In this document: one piece after another, positions 61,883-64,000 of the stretch
Position numbering within the stretch: position 1 is the stretch's first letter
Layout: the number at the start of each line of letters is the position of its first letter
DNA from: BRH-c25 sp012519325
Lineage (GTDB): Bacteria > Bacillota > Clostridia > Lutisporales > Lutisporaceae
Assembly: GCA_050950645.1 (NCBI GenBank)
Contig: JBMNHZ010000007.1
Location: 62,001 to 126,000, forward strand
Direction: 5' to 3'
Length of the DNA: 64,000 bases
Notes under the pieces: model-generated
What the model was told of the DNA's origin: nothing
What the model saw: only the letters and a program-made list of their open reading frames with translations
Databases searched by the model: none
Program-made: the position numbers and the translations under genes

Positions 61883-63202
61883 ATGCTTGTTAAAAACAAT
61901 GCAGATTTTAGAGGCCTCGTTGTTGGCGCAGATACCAAAATACCGCTTTCCAACGGCCAAATGGTTACTTCCATTAATTTTGACAATGCTGCAACAACTC
62001 CTCCTTTTGTATCTGTAATTCAATCAATAGTGAACTTTGCTCCATGGTATTCTTCAATACACAGGGGAACAGGCTTCAAATCCCAATATTCTTCGGAAAT
62101 TTTTGAAAAGTCCAGAGAAATAATAAAAAATTTTGTCAATGCCGGTCCGAACAACCTGGTTATTTTTGTGAAGAATACCTCTGAGGCTATAAATAAGCTG
62201 TCCTACAGGCTTTATCACAATAATAGGCGAAGCGTCATATTATCTACTTATATGGAGCATCATTCCAATGACCTGCCTTGGAGAAACAAGTATATAGTTG
62301 ACTATATCAATGTGGATGATGATGGAAGGCTCTCCCTGCATGACCTTGAAAGAAAGCTGCGCAAGTACCGGAAAGATCTTGCTCTTGTTACGGTAACAGG
62401 CGCTTCCAACGTCACAGGTTATAAGAATCCGATACATGACATCGCAGAATTGGTTCATAAATATGATTCAAAGCTCATGGTAGATGCAGCCCAGCTTATC
62501 GGCCATTCCTGTGTTGATATGAAGCCTGACGGAAGCAGCCGGCATATTGATTACCTGGCTTTCTCAGCCCATAAGATGTATGCGCCCTTTGGAACAGGGG
62601 TGCTTATCAGCCCTGAGTATGATTTTGAAAGGGGGGAACCTGAGTACAGAGGCGGCGGAACAATCAACATTGTCACCCATGATCTGGTAAAATGGGCAGA
62701 GCCCCCTCACAAGGAAGAAGCAGGCACTCCAAATATAATGGGAGTTATGGCTCTTGCCGAAGCAGTCAGGACTCTTGCCTCTATAGGAATGGAAAACCTG
62801 GAGGCTTATGAAAGCAGCCTCCTTGAATATGCTCTTGACAAGATTTCCAAGGTTCCTGATATTGAGTTGTATTGCGATGATAACCTAAAGGACAGAGTCG
62901 GCATAATACCTTTCAATATTGCGGGACTGCACCATCAAATCGTAGCTGACGCTTTGTCGGCCGAATCCGGCATAGCTGTAAGGAACGGCTGCTTCTGCTC
63001 ACAGCCCTATGTCCAAAAGCTTCTTAATGTATCCAGAAATGAAATAAGAAAACGGATAAGGAATCCCTCTCTCCCCCATCCCGGAATGGTCAGGCTCAGC
63101 TTCGGGCTCTACAACAATTACGATGAGATAGACATACTTATTAATAAGCTACACGAAATATCGGCCAATAAGGAGCTTTACAAGAAGAGATACGAGGATT
63201 AA
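61883..63202 (+). CDS. class V aminotransferase/cysteine desulfurase-like PLP enzyme
   Basis: About 439 residues from ATG 61883 with AGGTGA upstream. The fold-type I PLP lysine is in FSAHKMYAPFGTGVL; the class V pattern NFDNAATTPP, STYMEHHSNDLPWR, VDAAQLIGH and RNGCFCSQP is present. CFC may supply a catalytic cysteine for desulfurase activity. It is close to SufS/CsdA-type proteins but longer at the N terminus, and no IscU/SufU neighbour is present. A DsrE-like gene follows 82 bp later, which suggests sulfur transfer. Confidence 0.82.
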   Translation: MLVKNNADFRGLVVGADTKIPLSNGQMVTSINFDNAATTPPFVSVIQSIVNFAPWYSSIHRGTGFKSQYSSEIFEKSREIIKNFVNAGPNNLVIFVKNTSEAINKLSYRLYHNNRRSVILSTYMEHHSNDLPWRNKYIVDYINVDDDGRLSLHDLERKLRKYRKDLALVTVTGASNVTGYKNPIHDIAELVHKYDSKLMVDAAQLIGHSCVDMKPDGSSRHIDYLAFSAHKMYAPFGTGVLISPEYDFERGEPEYRGGGTINIVTHDLVKWAEPPHKEEAGTPNIMGVMALAEAVRTLASIGMENLEAYESSLLEYALDKISKVPDIELYCDDNLKDRVGIIPFNIAGLHHQIVADALSAESGIAVRNGCFCSQPYVQKLLNVSRNEIRKRIRNPSLPHPGMVRLSFGLYNNYDEIDILINKLHEISANKELYKKRYED

Positions 63203-63284
63203 ATCCGGGCTTCGCAGGATAATCTCCCTGATTTTTGGATAAAATATAGAATAATCTATTGTCAACAATAGGGAGGTTTATTAA

Positions 63285-63761
63285 TTGAACAAAAGAATGA
63301 ACTTGCTTATGTTCAGCAGTGAATATGATAAAGCCATGGCCGCACTTATACTAGCCAATACTGCAAGAGAAATGCAGGTGGAGGTTACCATGTTCTTTAC
63401 ATTTTGGGGACTCTTCCTTGTGAGAGATCCTGAGAAGCTCTCCCCGGAAGACAAGACAGCCTATGAAAAAATCTTTGGGGCAGTTACTCCCAAGGGGCCT
63501 GAACAGCTGCCCCTCTCCCGTATGAATATGGCAGGCCTTGGCAAGAAAATGCTTCTTGAAATGATGGATGACGATTGCGCTCCTCATCTTATAGACTTCC
63601 TGAAGGGAGCAAGGAAAAAGGATGTAAAATTCTACGGCTGCAAGCTTTCAATGGAAATTATGGGCCTTAAACAGGAGGAAATGATTCCTGAGCTTGAAGT
63701 AGTAGAGGCAAAAGATTATCTTAAGGATGCACTTGAATCTGATTTGCAGTTGTTTATATGA
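63285..63761 (+). CDS. DsrE/DsrF/DrsH-like family protein
   Basis: 158 residues from TTG 63285, eight bases after GGAGG. MNLLMFSSEYDKAMAALILANTAREMQVEVTMFFTFWGLFLV is characteristic of the DsrE-like family. Cysteines at CAP and YGCKLS positions might carry persulfide. Family members relay sulfur in several pathways. Following the desulfurase-like gene it may accept sulfur from it. Confidence 0.88.
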   Translation: MNKRMNLLMFSSEYDKAMAALILANTAREMQVEVTMFFTFWGLFLVRDPEKLSPEDKTAYEKIFGAVTPKGPEQLPLSRMNMAGLGKKMLLEMMDDDCAPHLIDFLKGARKKDVKFYGCKLSMEIMGLKQEEMIPELEVVEAKDYLKDALESDLQLFI

Positions 63762-64000
63762 AAAAAACCGCCCCAAGCAGCAGCAAAGCTCTACCTCTTG
63801 ACGGATATACCGGTAAATACCTTTTCTGCATATTCCATTAACCTCATTGACAATAACTGAACCCAATCATGTAAATAGATTATAATGGAAACATGAAGAA
63901 AACATTGTAGAAATGTATTTGCACTTGAAAAAACATTCTACAAATATGCGCTCCTAAAAATGCACCCGAATCAGCCAGAATTTGATCTTGCCGTTACTCC
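63762..64000. other. gene-free right edge
   Basis: Nothing coding is supported. A TTGACA at 63847-63852 and a TATAAT at 63881-63886 occur but are too far apart to form one promoter. An imperfect inverted repeat (TTGTAGAAATGT / ACATTCTACAA, near 63906-63943) is present. Confidence 0.4.

Noticed and set aside
63847..63886. Promoter-like boxes at the right edge
   Set aside because: TTGACA and TATAAT are 28 bp apart, too far for one promoter, and no gene follows within the window.

Overview
This window reads as chromosome of a low- to mid-GC anaerobic member of the Clostridia (Firmicutes). The evidence is a leuS T-box, a glmS ribozyme, a c-di-AMP (ydaO-type) riboswitch, strong AGGAGG ribosome sites with frequent TTG/GTG starts, a ferredoxin-dependent 2-oxoacid oxidoreductase, phosphotransbutyrylase/butyrate kinase genes and sigma-54 activators. 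The genus cannot be fixed by eye. No rRNA or tRNA gene was seen.

Layout. 0-2.2 kb: tail of an unknown gene, an AraC regulator and a radical SAM protein. 2.2-10.7 kb: a leftward glycerol operon (glpP, glpF, glpK, a GlpA-like FAD/2Fe-2S dehydrogenase, an FAD/NAD oxidoreductase, a DUF1667 protein, a sigma-54 activator, plsY) that begins at a textbook -24/-12 promoter. 10.9-12.3 kb: msrA and mazEF. 12.3-19.5 kb: an AT-rich accessory island with a DNA methyltransferase facing a GHKL-ATPase gene and a small partner, bordered by an IS21-family element. 19.6-26.4 kb: a GntR/ABC operon, ybjQ, a D-threonine-aldolase-like enzyme, a split permease fused to a ferredoxin domain, and Crp/Fnr and ArsR regulators. 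26.4-32 kb: glmS with its ribozyme, glmM and argS. 32-40.5 kb: a sigma-54 operon buk-ptb-buk-ATPase-vorDBAC with its activator gene upstream. 40.5-46 kb: cdaR-cdaA, uppP, a remnant of a polyprenyl synthase behind a Gx-transporter/NusG-II pair, and apbE. 46-54.5 kb: an SAH/MTA deaminase, a secreted protein, a GntR-UTRA regulator, two paralogous chemoreceptors and manA. 54.7-63.8 kb: leuS, a YhcC-type radical SAM protein, a histidine kinase, a riboswitch-controlled peptidoglycan-binding protein, a class V aminotransferase and a DsrE-like protein.

How it fits together. Two catabolic operons (glycerol; branched-chain 2-oxoacids to acyl-CoA, acyl-phosphate and ATP) each have a perfect sigma-54 promoter and a linked PAS-AAA-Fis activator. 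Cell-envelope supply (glmS, glmM, uppP, plsY, manA) and c-di-AMP signalling (cdaA, cdaR, a c-di-AMP riboswitch) form a second theme. The least-explained locus is the methyltransferase/GHKL-ATPase island at 12.8-16.9 kb, a candidate DNA-modification-linked defence system. A folded element of about 170 nt between glpK and glpA and two paralogous chemoreceptors with a Cache-like domain at the C terminus are also unusual.
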